A stretch of 64,000 bases of DNA from an uncultured Lutibacter sp. (GCF_947495725.1 NZ_CANLZZ010000003.1:428341-492340), one strand, 5' to 3'. Positions 43,041 to 52,915 are shown, counted from the first letter of the stretch. Numbers and translations are program-made. The notes: generated from the letters alone by a model not told the origin.

Positions 43041-43832
43041 ATGAAAAAAATAAAATTCATTATCCTTATTAGTTTTTCAATTATCGCTATTTCGTGCAAT
43101 CAAAAATCTCCGAAAGAACATAATTGGGAATATTTATTTAATGGTAAAAATTTAGACAACTGGGTTGCTAAAATCAATAAATATGAAGTTGGAGACAATT
43201 ATAAAAATACTTTTAGAGTCAAAGATGGAAAAATTCAAGTAGTTTATGATGGATATGATGGTAAACTAGATGATAGATTTGGTCATTTATTTTACAACAA
43301 GTCATATTCTTCATATCATTTAAAATTTGAATATAGATTTTTAAATGAATGGCTTGAAGATGGACCAATTCATACATATAGAAACAGTGGTATAATGTTT
43401 CATTCTCAAGACCCAAAAACTATATTAAAAGATCAAAATTGGCCAATTTCGATTGAATTCCAATTACTTGCTGATGCTGACAAAGGTGAAAGACCAACAG
43501 GTAATATGTGTTCACCAGCAACTGAAGTTTATTTTAATGGTGAAGTTTCTCCAAAGCATTGCATAAGTTCCTCTTCAAAAACATACCCTTATACACAATG
43601 GGTTAAAGGTGAAATAATAGTTTATAAAGATTCCATAATTAAACATATAATAGATGGCGAAAAAGTTTTAGAATACAGTAAACCTCATATTGGTGGTAAA
43701 GTTGTAAAAAACTTTGATCCTGCTATAAAAATTGATGGAAAAGCGCTCACCGAAGGATACATTGGTTTACAATCGGAAGGCCAAGGAATTGAATTTAAAG
43801 AAATTAAAATTAAACGTTTAAACTCAATATAA
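43041..43832 (+). CDS. DUF1080 (3-keto-disaccharide hydrolase-type) lipoprotein
   Basis: 263-residue lipoprotein (lipobox AISC) with the concanavalin-like DUF1080 fold: WEYLFNGKNLDNWVAK at the start, GHLFYNKSYSSYHLKFEYRF, RNSGIMFHSQDP, ISIEFQLLADA, and the closing TEGYIGLQSEGQGIEFKEIKIKRL. Family members bind or cleave glycans, some acting on 3-keto-disaccharides; the substrate here is unknown. Adjacent to the NamZ-like gene, so cell-wall or glycan turnover fits. Confidence 0.88.
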   Translation: MKKIKFIILISFSIIAISCNQKSPKEHNWEYLFNGKNLDNWVAKINKYEVGDNYKNTFRVKDGKIQVVYDGYDGKLDDRFGHLFYNKSYSSYHLKFEYRFLNEWLEDGPIHTYRNSGIMFHSQDPKTILKDQNWPISIEFQLLADADKGERPTGNMCSPATEVYFNGEVSPKHCISSSSKTYPYTQWVKGEIIVYKDSIIKHIIDGEKVLEYSKPHIGGKVVKNFDPAIKIDGKALTEGYIGLQSEGQGIEFKEIKIKRLNSI

Positions 43833-43870
43833 TCATATATTTTATTAGAAACTTTATTGTTGACTACTTA

Positions 43871-43896
43871 ATTACCTAAATATTTATTTAGGTAAT
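43871..43896. terminator. Hairpin at the converging ends of DUF1080 and YkgJ-like genes
   Basis: ATTACCTAAATA (43871-43882) pairs perfectly with TATTTAGGTAAT (43885-43896). It overlaps the last codons of the YkgJ-like gene and is followed by TTTTA on the plus strand. Confidence 0.6.
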
Positions 43897-44381
43897 TTTA
43901 CTTTTAAAGCTTCTACAATATTAAATACTGCAGGACAAATTTCTGTGTTTTTAAGGGTTAAATCTGTAATTTGAATAAATTTTCTTCTATTGGTATGAGG
44001 ATATTCTTTACAAGCCTTTGGACGTACATCGTAAATAAAACATGTATTATCATTTAAATCCAAAAAACTACAAGGAGCAGTTTTTAAAACATAAAAATCA
44101 TCTGCATCTCTTTCCAAATATTGTGCAATAAATTTAACGACTTTCATTTTTAAATGCTTTGAAATTCGCTCAACATCTTTATCTGTAAATATTGGACTTG
44201 TAGTTTTACAACAATTTCCACAAGTTAAACAATCGGTTTTTTCAAACTCTTCATCATGCAAATTTTGCATAACAACATCGAGATTTTTAGGTGTTCTTTT
44301 TTTTAATTTTTGAAAGTACTTTTTGTTTTCAATTAGTTTCTCTTCTGCTAAATCGGGTAATTCATTTAAAAATTTCTCCAT
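43884..44381 (-). CDS. YkgJ family cysteine-cluster protein
   Basis: The chosen ATG at 44381 gives MEKFLNELPDLAEEKL, as usual for the family; a longer frame from 44417 adds a hydrophobic stretch unlikely to be translated. Metal-binding cysteines: CLTCGNCC near residue 46, then APCSFLD, TCFIYDVRPKACKEYP, and a final IC. The CxxCxxCC plus CxFL/CxIYxxRPxxC pattern defines the putative zinc- or iron-binding YkgJ/CxxCxxCC family, which has no firm function. Confidence 0.9.
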   Translation of the reverse strand: MEKFLNELPDLAEEKLIENKKYFQKLKKRTPKNLDVVMQNLHDEEFEKTDCLTCGNCCKTTSPIFTDKDVERISKHLKMKVVKFIAQYLERDADDFYVLKTAPCSFLDLNDNTCFIYDVRPKACKEYPHTNRRKFIQITDLTLKNTEICPAVFNIVEALKVKLPK

Positions 44382-44449
44382 ATGCAAATATATAAATGTA
44401 ATTATTATGTGATACAAACTTCAATTATTAAATTAGCAAAAAAAATAAT

Positions 44450-45973
44450 ATGAAATTTATTAAACTAACCCTATTCTTACTATTTTTTGCCAAAACAGGT
44501 TTATGTCAAACAACCGAACAACTTAATCATTTAGACTCTTATTTTAATAAATCATTAAATGAATGGCAAATACCAGGTATGGCAATTGCAATTGTAACAA
44601 AAGACTCGATTCTATTTAGCAAAGGTTATGGATTCTCAAATATAGAAAAAGGAACAAAAGTAGATGGCAATACTTTATTTGCTGTGGCCTCCAATTCGAA
44701 AGCTTTTACGTCAACTGCCATTGCAAAAATGGTTGAAGAAAAAAAACTAAAATGGACCGATAAAGTTGTTGATTATTTACCTTACTTTAAAATGTACAAC
44801 CCTTACGTTACATCTAATTTTACCATAGAAGATTTACTTTGTCATAGAAGTGGTTTAGCAACCTTTAGTGGTGACTTATTATGGTATGGAACTACAAAAT
44901 CTTCTGAAGAAATAATTGCTTCACAACAATATTTAAAACCAATTTCTGAATTTAGAACAACTTATGGTTATTCAAACATAGCATATTTAACCGCCGGAAA
45001 AATTATTGAAACCATTAGTGGAAACAGTTGGAACACATATATTAAAAATAATTTTTTAGATCCTTTAAAAATGGATCGAACTTTAACAAGTACAAAGTTT
45101 CTAAAAAATACAGCAAATATTGCAACTCCGTATTACTTTGAAAATGGAAAAAATCATAAAGTTGATTGGGTTAATTGGGATAATATTGCTCCTGCAGGTG
45201 CTTTAATTTCATCCGTAAACGATTTTTCTAAATGGCTACAATTAAATATAAATACGGGTAAATTAAACGATACAACATTATTTTCTGTAAACAGTTTTAA
45301 TAAACTTACAACGCCACACATTAATTTTACAGTAGGAAAAAATACTGAAAATATTAATTTTAGGTCCTATGGTTTAGGATGGAGTTTACAAGATTATCAA
45401 GGTTATAAAGTTGTTTCACACGGAGGCGGATATGATGGTATGATTTCCAAATCCTTTTTTATTCCTAAAAAAGAAATTGGTGTTGTAATATTAACAAATA
45501 GTATAAATTGGCTTCCGGGAGCTTTAACTAATAAAATATTAGATGTTTTACTAACTAACAATTTAGATGGCATAGATTGGTCTGCTAACTATCTAAAATT
45601 CAAAACACAACAAGATAGCATTCAAAAAGTAAAACACTTAAAAAATGAAGAGTTAAGAGGTCAATTTGAACCAAATTATTTAAAATTTGAAAATTATACT
45701 GGTACTTATAAAGACAAAATGTATGGTACGGTTACTGTTTCAATAAAAGATAAAAAATTGCATTTTCAAATGGATAAAACACCTATTTTTTATGCTAATT
45801 TAAATCATTGGAATAGTAATATATTCACATTTAGATTTCCAAAAAATTTATGTTCATTACCAGAAGGAAAATTATGGTTCGATATGGATAAAAATGGTTC
45901 AATATCAAAACTTCATATAGATGTTCCAAACCCAGATTTTGACTTCACAGAATTTGAGTTTATAAAGCAGTGA
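44450..45973 (+). CDS. Exported serine hydrolase of the beta-lactamase/class C family with DUF3471-like C-terminus
   Basis: 507 residues with a signal peptide (MKFIKLTLFLLFFAKTGLCQ). Class-C penicillin-binding fold motifs in order: nucleophile SNSK in FAVASNSKAF, Tyr in TYGYSNIAYL, and HGGG in VVSHGGGYDGM. The final 130 residues (YTGTYKDKMYGTVTVSIKDKKLHFQ) form a lipocalin-like DUF3471-type domain. Probably a D-aminopeptidase or esterase in the periplasm rather than an antibiotic-resistance enzyme. Confidence 0.88.
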   Translation: MKFIKLTLFLLFFAKTGLCQTTEQLNHLDSYFNKSLNEWQIPGMAIAIVTKDSILFSKGYGFSNIEKGTKVDGNTLFAVASNSKAFTSTAIAKMVEEKKLKWTDKVVDYLPYFKMYNPYVTSNFTIEDLLCHRSGLATFSGDLLWYGTTKSSEEIIASQQYLKPISEFRTTYGYSNIAYLTAGKIIETISGNSWNTYIKNNFLDPLKMDRTLTSTKFLKNTANIATPYYFENGKNHKVDWVNWDNIAPAGALISSVNDFSKWLQLNINTGKLNDTTLFSVNSFNKLTTPHINFTVGKNTENINFRSYGLGWSLQDYQGYKVVSHGGGYDGMISKSFFIPKKEIGVVILTNSINWLPGALTNKILDVLLTNNLDGIDWSANYLKFKTQQDSIQKVKHLKNEELRGQFEPNYLKFENYTGTYKDKMYGTVTVSIKDKKLHFQMDKTPIFYANLNHWNSNIFTFRFPKNLCSLPEGKLWFDMDKNGSISKLHIDVPNPDFDFTEFEFIKQ

Positions 45974-46026
45974 AAATAATATTGAATTTAGTACTTTTGC
46001 ATTTCGAAATAATTTAGCGATAAAAT

Positions 46027-47805
46027 ATGCAAACTAATTTAGAAATAGCTGTTAAAAAAGCTTTTAAAGAAATTTACAGTGTTAATATAGAAACGGTTGA
46101 ATTTCAAGCAACAAAAAAAGATTTTGAAGGAGATATTACCATTGTAGTATTTGCTTTTTTACGCTATGTTAAAGGGAATCCGGTAGAAATTGGAACAAAA
46201 ATTGGTGAATTTTTAAAAGAAAATGTAGCTGAAGTTGACGATTTTAATGTTGTTAAAGGTTTTTTAAATCTTGTAATTTCAGATTCATACTTTATAACTG
46301 ACTTTAATTCTATCTACAATCAAAATGATTTTGGAATAGTTACACCTAATGAAGATGATAAAGCTGTTATGGTTGAATATTCTTCTCCAAACACCAATAA
46401 ACCTTTACATTTAGGTCATATTAGAAATAATTTATTAGGTTATTCTGTTGCAGAAATTATAAAAGCTTCAGGAAAAAAAGTATATAAAACACAAATTATA
46501 AACGATAGAGGTATACATATTTGTAAAAGTATGTTGGCTTGGCAACGTTTTGGAAATGGAGAAACTCCAAAAAGTTCGGGTTTAAAAGGTGATAAATTAG
46601 TTGGTAATTATTATGTAGCCTTTGACAAAGCTTATAAAGAAGAAATTTCTCAGCTTATTTCGCAGGGAAAAACTGAAGAAGAAGCCAAAAAGGAAGCTCC
46701 TATTTTATTGGAAGCCCAAGCAATGCTAAGAAAATGGGAAGCTGGAGATGAAGAAGTAGTATCTCTTTGGAAAACAATGAACCAATGGGTTTACGATGGT
46801 TTTGATCAAACATATAAAGAACTTGGTGTAAATTTTGACAAAAATTATTTCGAAAGTAATACTTATTTACTTGGAAAAGATGTTGTTGCGGATGGTTTAG
46901 AAAAAGGTGTTTTTTATAAAAAAGAAGATGGTTCTGTTTGGATAGATTTAACCGAGGAAGGCTTAGATGAAAAAATAGTTTTACGTTCGGACGGAACAGC
47001 CGTTTATATGACACAGGATATTGGAACAGCAATTGAACGTTTCAAAGATTTTGATCTAAATGAACTAGTTTACACTGTTGGAAATGAGCAAGATTACCAT
47101 TTTAAAGTATTGTTTTTAATTTTGGACAAACTTGGTTTTGAATGGGCTAAAAACTTATATCATTTATCTTATGGAATGGTAGATTTACCTAGTGGTAAAA
47201 TGAAATCAAGAGAAGGAACTGTTGTTGATGCCGATGATTTAATGCTTGAAATGACAAATACTGCACGTTCAATTTCTCAAGAACTTGGAAAACTCGAAGG
47301 TTATTCTTTTGAAGAAAAGGAAGCCTTATATAAAACTATTGGTTTAGGAGCATTAAAATATTATATATTAAAAGTTGACCCTAAAAAACGAATTTTATTC
47401 GATCCTGAAGAATCTGTAGATTTTGCAGGAAACACGGGTCCATTTATTCAATATACTTATGCCAGAATTCAATCTATTTTAAGAAAAGCTACATTTGATT
47501 ACATGTGTGTTTCTTTAAATTCTGACCAATTGTCATTACATGAAAAAGAACGAGAATTAATTAAGCAAATTCAATTATTCCCTGAAATTATTCAAAATGC
47601 GGCTCAAAATCATAGTCCTGCAATTATAGCAAATTACACCTATGATTTAGTAAAAGTATACAATTCGTTTTATCAAACTGTACCAATTTTAGGTTGTACA
47701 AATGAAAATGAAAAGATTTTTAGAACACAAATTTCATCAAAAGTATCTCAAATAATTAAAACAGCATTTCGCCTTTTAGGCATTGATGTTCCTGAAAGAA
47801 TGTAG
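46027..47805 (+). CDS. argS: Arginine-tRNA ligase
   Basis: 592-residue class I synthetase. The N-terminal tRNA-binding domain is followed by the HIGH-type motif in SSPNTNKPLHLGHIRNN, the catalytic core YKTQIINDRGIHICKSMLAW, the arginine-pocket stretch YTVGNEQDYHFKVL, and the KMSKS-equivalent GKMKSREGTVVDADDL. The anticodon-binding helix bundle ends in ..RLLGIDVPERM, the common terminal sequence. A TACTTTTG -7 box lies at 45992-45999. Confidence 0.97.
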   Translation: MQTNLEIAVKKAFKEIYSVNIETVEFQATKKDFEGDITIVVFAFLRYVKGNPVEIGTKIGEFLKENVAEVDDFNVVKGFLNLVISDSYFITDFNSIYNQNDFGIVTPNEDDKAVMVEYSSPNTNKPLHLGHIRNNLLGYSVAEIIKASGKKVYKTQIINDRGIHICKSMLAWQRFGNGETPKSSGLKGDKLVGNYYVAFDKAYKEEISQLISQGKTEEEAKKEAPILLEAQAMLRKWEAGDEEVVSLWKTMNQWVYDGFDQTYKELGVNFDKNYFESNTYLLGKDVVADGLEKGVFYKKEDGSVWIDLTEEGLDEKIVLRSDGTAVYMTQDIGTAIERFKDFDLNELVYTVGNEQDYHFKVLFLILDKLGFEWAKNLYHLSYGMVDLPSGKMKSREGTVVDADDLMLEMTNTARSISQELGKLEGYSFEEKEALYKTIGLGALKYYILKVDPKKRILFDPEESVDFAGNTGPFIQYTYARIQSILRKATFDYMCVSLNSDQLSLHEKERELIKQIQLFPEIIQNAAQNHSPAIIANYTYDLVKVYNSFYQTVPILGCTNENEKIFRTQISSKVSQIIKTAFRLLGIDVPERM

Positions 47806-47941
47806 TTTTATTTCATTTTTTTGAAGTATTAGAAAATTAATAGTCAAAGAATTGAGAAATAATCAAATCATTTCAAGTAAAAAATAATTAAATTTGCTGC
47901 ATAAAAATCAGCAATTATTTATAAAAAATAAAATTTAAAAC

Positions 47942-49330
47942 ATGAAATACGATATTTTAATAATTGGAAGTGGTCCTGGAGGATATGTTACAGCAATTAG
48001 AGCATCTCAACTTGGATTTAAAGTAGGAGTAGTTGAAAGAGAAAACCTTGGAGGAATTTGTTTGAACTGGGGGTGTATTCCAACAAAAGCTTTATTAAAA
48101 AGTGCACAAGTTTATGATTATTTAAAACATGTTGATGAATATGGTTTAAAAGCGGAAGCTATTGATAAAGATTTTGAAGCTGTAATTAATCGTAGTAGAA
48201 ATGTTGCTGAAGGAATGAGTAAAGGTGTTCAATTTCTAATGAAAAAAAATAAAATTGATGTTATTGACGGTTTTGGTAAAATAAAAACTGGTAAAAAAGT
48301 TGATGTTACAGATGCCGATGGAAAAGTAACTGAATATAGCGCAAATCATATTATAATTGCTACAGGTGCACGTTCTCGTGAATTACCTAATTTACCACAA
48401 GATGGTAAAAAAGTAATTGGTTACCGCCAAGCAATGTCATTACCAAAACAACCTAAAAAAATGATTGTTGTTGGTTCGGGTGCAATAGGTGTTGAATTTG
48501 CACATTTTTACAACTCAATGGGAACTGATGTTACTATTGTAGAATTTATGCCAAATGTTGTTCCGGTTGAAGATATTGATATTTCAAAACAATTTGAGCG
48601 TTCATTAAAAAAATCAGGTATTAAAGTAATGACAAATTCTTCTGTAGAATCTGTTGACACTTCTGGAAAAGGTGTAAAAGCTGTTGTAAAAACAAAAAAA
48701 GGTGAAGAAATTTTAGAAGCAGATATTGTTTTATCCGCTGTTGGAATAAAATCTAACATTGAAAACATTGGTTTGGAAGATGTTGGAATAGTGGTTGATA
48801 GAGATAAGATTTTAGTAAATGATTTTTACCAAACAAATATCCCTGGTTATTACGCTATTGGAGATGTAGTTCCTGGACAAGCGTTAGCCCACGTTGCTTC
48901 AGCTGAAGGAATAACATGTGTTGAAAAAATTGCAGGTTTACATACTGAAAAAATAGATTACGGTAACGTTCCTGGCTGTACATATGCTACTCCAGAAATT
49001 GCAAGCGTTGGCTTAACTGAAGCTAAAGCTATTGAGGAAGGATATGAAATTAAAGTTGGAAAATTCCCGTTTTCAGCTTCAGGAAAAGCTAAAGCTGCTG
49101 GAACACCAGATGGTTTTGTAAAAGTAATTTTTGACGCTAAATATGGCGAGTGGTTAGGTTGCCATATGATTGGTGCTGGTGTAACTGATATGATTGCCGA
49201 AGCTGTTTTAGGTAGAAAATTAGAAACAACAGGGCACGAAGTTCTAAAAGCTATACATCCTCATCCAACTATGAGTGAAGCTGTTATGGAAGCCGTTGCC
49301 GCTGCATATGATGAAGTGATTCACTTATAA
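47942..49330 (+). CDS. lpdA: Dihydrolipoyl dehydrogenase
   Basis: E3 subunit of 2-oxoacid dehydrogenase complexes and/or the glycine cleavage system. 462 residues: IIGSGPGGYVTAIRASQLG (FAD), redox-active disulfide GGICLNWGCIPTKALL, NAD site VVGSGAIGVEFAHFYNSMG, second FAD motif GYYAIGDVVPGQALAHVASAEG, and the active-site HPHPTMSEAVMEA (His/Glu pair). Single gene with its own terminator. Confidence 0.97.
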   Translation: MKYDILIIGSGPGGYVTAIRASQLGFKVGVVERENLGGICLNWGCIPTKALLKSAQVYDYLKHVDEYGLKAEAIDKDFEAVINRSRNVAEGMSKGVQFLMKKNKIDVIDGFGKIKTGKKVDVTDADGKVTEYSANHIIIATGARSRELPNLPQDGKKVIGYRQAMSLPKQPKKMIVVGSGAIGVEFAHFYNSMGTDVTIVEFMPNVVPVEDIDISKQFERSLKKSGIKVMTNSSVESVDTSGKGVKAVVKTKKGEEILEADIVLSAVGIKSNIENIGLEDVGIVVDRDKILVNDFYQTNIPGYYAIGDVVPGQALAHVASAEGITCVEKIAGLHTEKIDYGNVPGCTYATPEIASVGLTEAKAIEEGYEIKVGKFPFSASGKAKAAGTPDGFVKVIFDAKYGEWLGCHMIGAGVTDMIAEAVLGRKLETTGHEVLKAIHPHPTMSEAVMEAVAAAYDEVIHL

Positions 49331-49350
49331 ATTTAGAATAATATATTTTG

Positions 49351-49384
49351 AAAAGCTCAAACTTAATAGTTTGGGCTTTTTTTA
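49351..49384 (+). terminator. Rho-independent terminator after lpdA
   Basis: AAAGCTCAAACT (49352-49363) pairs with AGTTTGGGCTTT (49368-49379), one G-T pair, then T-run. Confidence 0.85.
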
Positions 49385-49501
49385 ATCAATAAAAAGAAGA
49401 TATTCACTAATTTCAGTTTCATCTCCTCCATTTTACAATACAATAAATTAGTTTTATAAATTCACTATATTTGACCTTTAATTTTACATTTATTATTAAT
49501 T

Positions 49502-49939
49502 ATGAAAACTTTAAAACTATTATTTCTTTTAATTTTTACTGTACTTATTTCTTGCAAAGAAGAAAAACCTAAAGTTAATTCTAATAAAGTTGTAAAAAAG
49601 GTAAAGCATTACATTTGCGCAAATAACTGTGAAAATAGCGGAGGAGATACACAAGCTGTTTGTCCAACATGTAATACTCCTTATATTCACAATCAAGCCT
49701 TCCATAATGATGATTTATTAAAAAACGGACCTCTTAAAGTTCCTAGTAATATTCCAATAAATACTCAAAATACAAATTCAATTACAACTTCTACAACTCC
49801 TGCTTCTCCTGCACAAAATGCATCTGGAGTTTTTCACTATACTTGTTCTAATGGTTGTGTTGGAGGTGCTGCAACTGCGGAGAAATGTAAAGCCTGCGGA
49901 AACGAACTAGCTCATAATGCTGCCTATCATAATAACTAA
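49502..49939 (+). CDS. Lipoprotein with two duplicated cysteine/histidine (zinc-ribbon-like) modules
   Basis: 145 residues, lipobox LISC (about Cys18). Two homologous modules flank a Ser/Thr/Asn/Pro linker: HYICANNCENSGGDTQAV followed by CPTCNTPYIHNQAFHN, and HYTCSNGCVGGAATAEKC followed by KACGNELAHNAAYHNN. Each has C-x3-C, C-x2-C and H-x4-H spacing, suggesting a metal site per module in the periplasm or on the outer membrane. Similar modules occur in short Bacteroidota proteins of unknown role. A -7 box TATATTTG sits at 49466-49473. In the middle of a run with two small genes downstream. Confidence 0.7.
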   Translation: MKTLKLLFLLIFTVLISCKEEKPKVNSNKVVKKVKHYICANNCENSGGDTQAVCPTCNTPYIHNQAFHNDDLLKNGPLKVPSNIPINTQNTNSITTSTTPASPAQNASGVFHYTCSNGCVGGAATAEKCKACGNELAHNAAYHNN

Positions 49940-49953
49940 CAAAACTTAAATAA

Positions 49954-50373
49954 ATGGCCTTTTCACTTTCAAATATTTTTAAACAAAAAGTTACAAAAGT
50001 CGATCCTGAAATTATAGAACAATTAGATTTTAAAGGAGGAACAAAATTTGCCAAAAACGAAACTAACATTGTATATGCAGATGTTGAAGAATTAGGTGGT
50101 TTTTCTTATTTAAAAACGGTAATTATTGGAGACACTTCTGTTAAAATTAAGAGAATTGGTTGTACACTTTTATTTAATTTTAAAAATGATACTATTAAAT
50201 TAAATTCAGACAACACAGATATTGAATCGAATAAAATTAAAGGAACTAATGTTTATTATACCGAAATTGATTTTGAGTTAGATGAATCTGATGCAAAAAA
50301 AATAAACTCTGAAAAAGTTATTGATATTCAATACAACTTTAAAAACATAATTTCCATTTTTAAAACTATTTAA
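49954..50373 (+). CDS. Unknown 139-residue soluble protein
   Basis: No signal or membrane segment; mostly beta strands by pattern (NIVYADVEELGGFSYLKTVIIGDTSVKIKRIGCTLLFNF, VYYTEIDFELDESDAKKI), giving a compact all-beta fold of unknown function. It lies 14 nt after the cysteine-module lipoprotein and 27 nt before the EF-hand gene, so the three probably form one transcription unit. I do not recognise the family. Confidence 0.65.
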   Translation: MAFSLSNIFKQKVTKVDPEIIEQLDFKGGTKFAKNETNIVYADVEELGGFSYLKTVIIGDTSVKIKRIGCTLLFNFKNDTIKLNSDNTDIESNKIKGTNVYYTEIDFELDESDAKKINSEKVIDIQYNFKNIISIFKTI

Positions 50374-50400
50374 TTATAATTTTATACTGCATTTAATAAT

Positions 50401-50673
50401 ATGGAATCTAAAAAAACTATCTTAAAGAAAATTCAAATTTTAATTACGAATCAGTTTAGTACACCTGAAGATGCATTTAATTTTTTTGATAAAAAAGGTT
50501 CGGGAAAATTATCTAAAACCGAAATTGTAGAATTGTTAAAACAGGCAGAAATTAGTGGTTTTATAAGAGGTATGGTTTCATCCAAACTTATTGAAGGTTA
50601 TGACCTAGATGGTGACGGTTTAATTAGCTGGGATGAATTTAAAAAAGCAGTTAAGGAAATAAATAATAATTAA
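50401..50673 (+). CDS. Small EF-hand calcium-binding protein
   Basis: 90 residues with two EF-hand loops. The first is FFDKKGSGKLSKTEIVELL, whose 12-residue loop DKKGSGKLSKTE has a glycine-poor variant layout. The second is canonical, YDLDGDGLISWDEFKKAV (D-x-D-x-D-G-x-I-x-x-x-E). Without signal sequence, so presumably cytoplasmic; the calcium-dependent partner is unknown. Its stop overlaps the bshC stop by 4 nt on the other strand. Confidence 0.85.
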   Translation: MESKKTILKKIQILITNQFSTPEDAFNFFDKKGSGKLSKTEIVELLKQAEISGFIRGMVSSKLIEGYDLDGDGLISWDEFKKAVKEINNN

Positions 50674-52259
50674 TATTCAATTATTGTAAATTCCAGTTTT
50701 AATGGATCTAAGCTATTAAAAAGCATTGGAATTAAATCTTTTCCTAAATCTAAATAAATTTCAGAAAAATTCTTTGTTCTTTCTTCTAAACTTTGATTTG
50801 GAAATAATTCGTTTTGAAGTAATATTAAACGTTCAACTTCATCTTTATATTTCTTCTTTTGTGCCTTTAACAAGCGCTTTTCTAGATTATCCAAACCATT
50901 TAATTGCTTTTTCTCTTGCGCCAAAACAGCTCCTAAAAAAGAACTATCGGTTTGTACTGCCAATCTTTTTAATGATTCGAATTGTTGTTTTAAAAATAAT
51001 TTTTGTTCAGAAAAATCAATTTTTATATCCGAAATTTCCTTCACTTTATTATCTATTAAATCCTTTTGTTTGCTAAATATTTTAACTAAAGAAACATTTA
51101 ATTTTTCTAATTTCAGTACTTTTTTATTTGGTATTAAAAGTACAGAGTTACGCAATAATAAAATTGGAAATGGAGTTTCAATTTTACTAAAATAAGCTTT
51201 TAATTGAAACCAATATGCCAACTCTCCTCCTCCTCCAATGTAACAAAGATTGGGTAAAATAGTTTCTTGATAAACTGGTCTCATAATTACATTTGGACTA
51301 AACCTTTCAGGATAAAGAGTTAATTCCTTTAAAACTTGGTCTTTTGTAAAGGATAGTTTTGTGTTGTTTATTTTATAACTATTATTTTCAAAAACTATGC
51401 GTTCTCTTATATTTTCTTTTAAATAAAACAAATTAATCTCACGCGGGTTAACCTGTGTATTGTAATTAGTACTTAATTTTTCGCTAGTTTTTAAAACCTC
51501 TTTATAGGAAGAGTTATTAATCAATTCATCTTTAACAATTGGTGAAAATTGTTTTTTTAATATTTTATCGTCACCATCAATTATCACTAACCCGTTTGCT
51601 CCAAAAAGTTCATTAACCAAATAACGTGTTGCATCGGCCAAATTATCATGTTTAATATATGCTTTTTGAAATAATTCTTTTATAAAAATAGCATTGTTAG
51701 AATTTCCAAGTTGTTTAGAAAACGATTCTAACACTTTGTCAAATCCATCAGTTTTTAACCTTCCAACTCCACCACTACTTACTCTATCCCAAACAACTTT
51801 TTGTCCATTAAAATTAAAGTAATTAATTTCTTCAAAATCGTGATCCTCTGTTGCCATCCAATAAACTGGAACAAAATTAAAATTTGGAAATTCAGCTTTT
51901 AATTGCTTTGTTAAATTTATTGTTGAAACAATTTTATATAAAAAATAAAGTGGTCCCGTAAAAATATTTAATTGATGTCCTGTTGTAATTGTAAAAGTAT
52001 TTTCGTCTTTTAAAAAATCAATATTTTTTTTGGTTATATCACTTGGATTAAAATTTTTATATTGATTTTCTAGCGCTTCAACAAGACTATCTCTAACTTC
52101 TTTGCTAAAATTTTTCTTTAAATTTAACTGATTTTTAAAGCCTTCCAAATTGGGAAAGTTCCCATAGAAATCTTTAATTTTATCATCTTTAGCTAAATAA
52201 TTACAAATTAAATTCGAAAAATAACCTGTTTCTGCAAAGGGAATATGATGTACTTTCAT
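50670..52259 (-). CDS. bshC: Bacillithiol synthase (cysteine-adding enzyme)
   Basis: Adds cysteine to GlcN-malate to finish bacillithiol, the low-molecular-weight thiol that buffers sulfide and persulfide stress. 529 residues with the BshC pattern: TGHQLNIFTGPLYFLYKIVSTI, YWMATEDHDFEEINYF, RDSLVEALENQ, NVIMRPVYQETILPNLCYIGGGGELAYWFQLK, and a C-terminal coiled coil. Coupled to the upstream methyltransferase gene by a 1-nt TAATG overlap. Confidence 0.95.
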   Translation of the reverse strand: MKVHHIPFAETGYFSNLICNYLAKDDKIKDFYGNFPNLEGFKNQLNLKKNFSKEVRDSLVEALENQYKNFNPSDITKKNIDFLKDENTFTITTGHQLNIFTGPLYFLYKIVSTINLTKQLKAEFPNFNFVPVYWMATEDHDFEEINYFNFNGQKVVWDRVSSGGVGRLKTDGFDKVLESFSKQLGNSNNAIFIKELFQKAYIKHDNLADATRYLVNELFGANGLVIIDGDDKILKKQFSPIVKDELINNSSYKEVLKTSEKLSTNYNTQVNPREINLFYLKENIRERIVFENNSYKINNTKLSFTKDQVLKELTLYPERFSPNVIMRPVYQETILPNLCYIGGGGELAYWFQLKAYFSKIETPFPILLLRNSVLLIPNKKVLKLEKLNVSLVKIFSKQKDLIDNKVKEISDIKIDFSEQKLFLKQQFESLKRLAVQTDSSFLGAVLAQEKKQLNGLDNLEKRLLKAQKKKYKDEVERLILLQNELFPNQSLEERTKNFSEIYLDLGKDLIPMLFNSLDPLKLEFTIIEY

Positions 52260-52915
52260 TAAATTTTATTAATTCTTTGAAATAAAGTGTAAACAAATTC
52301 TCTGGTGTTTCCAGAGGGTTGAGTATATGTGTAATTGAACGATTTTAGTAATTTAAACTCATTTCCTAATTTTTCTTGTAACATGCTTTCATTATAGTTT
52401 ATTACATTTAAACCCGAACATTTTTTAGCTCCATCCAAATTAAACTCTGCTAAAATTACAAACCCTTCAAGTTTTACTATTTTCTTAAGGAAATCGAAGT
52501 ATGCTTTTTGTTGAATTTCTTCTGTAAAAAAATGCAAAACAGCTCTATCATGCCATAAATCGACATTTTTTAACTTTAATAAAGCTGATGGATTTGTTAA
52601 ATCATCAACCATAAAAGTTACATTAGAATGATTGTGTTTTGTTAAACTATTTTTTAGTTCAATTAAAGCAGATGATGAAATATCATTAACTATAATATTT
52701 GTATAGCCTTCAGTTAATAAACTTTCAATTAATGTGCTTGCTCCTACTCCTGCATTAAAAATTACTGCTTCGTCGGGTAAATTACATTCATTAATTAATT
52801 CTAAAGAAGGTTTCGCAATATCTTCATACCAACCTAAACTATTTATAGGTGTTTTAAGATAGGTATTATTCCAGTGCTTTTCAAAATCATATGTTAAATC
52901 AATGTTTTTAGTCAT
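52259..52915 (-). CDS. Class I SAM-dependent methyltransferase
   Basis: The frame is open from 52987, but a perfect -7 box (minus-strand TAATTTTG, 52952-52945) and the family-like opening MTKNIDLTYDFEKHWNNTYLK favour a start near 52915 (alternatives 52936 and 52927). The Rossmann motif I is VIFNAGVGASTLIESLL, followed by INIIVNDIS-type acidic motif II, LTNPSALLKLKNVDLWHDRAVLHFFTE, and FVILAEFNLDGA. The substrate is unknown; small-molecule or thiol methylation is possible given that the next gene is bshC. Confidence 0.8.
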   Translation of the reverse strand: MTKNIDLTYDFEKHWNNTYLKTPINSLGWYEDIAKPSLELINECNLPDEAVIFNAGVGASTLIESLLTEGYTNIIVNDISSSALIELKNSLTKHNHSNVTFMVDDLTNPSALLKLKNVDLWHDRAVLHFFTEEIQQKAYFDFLKKIVKLEGFVILAEFNLDGAKKCSGLNVINYNESMLQEKLGNEFKLLKSFNYTYTQPSGNTREFVYTLFQRINKI

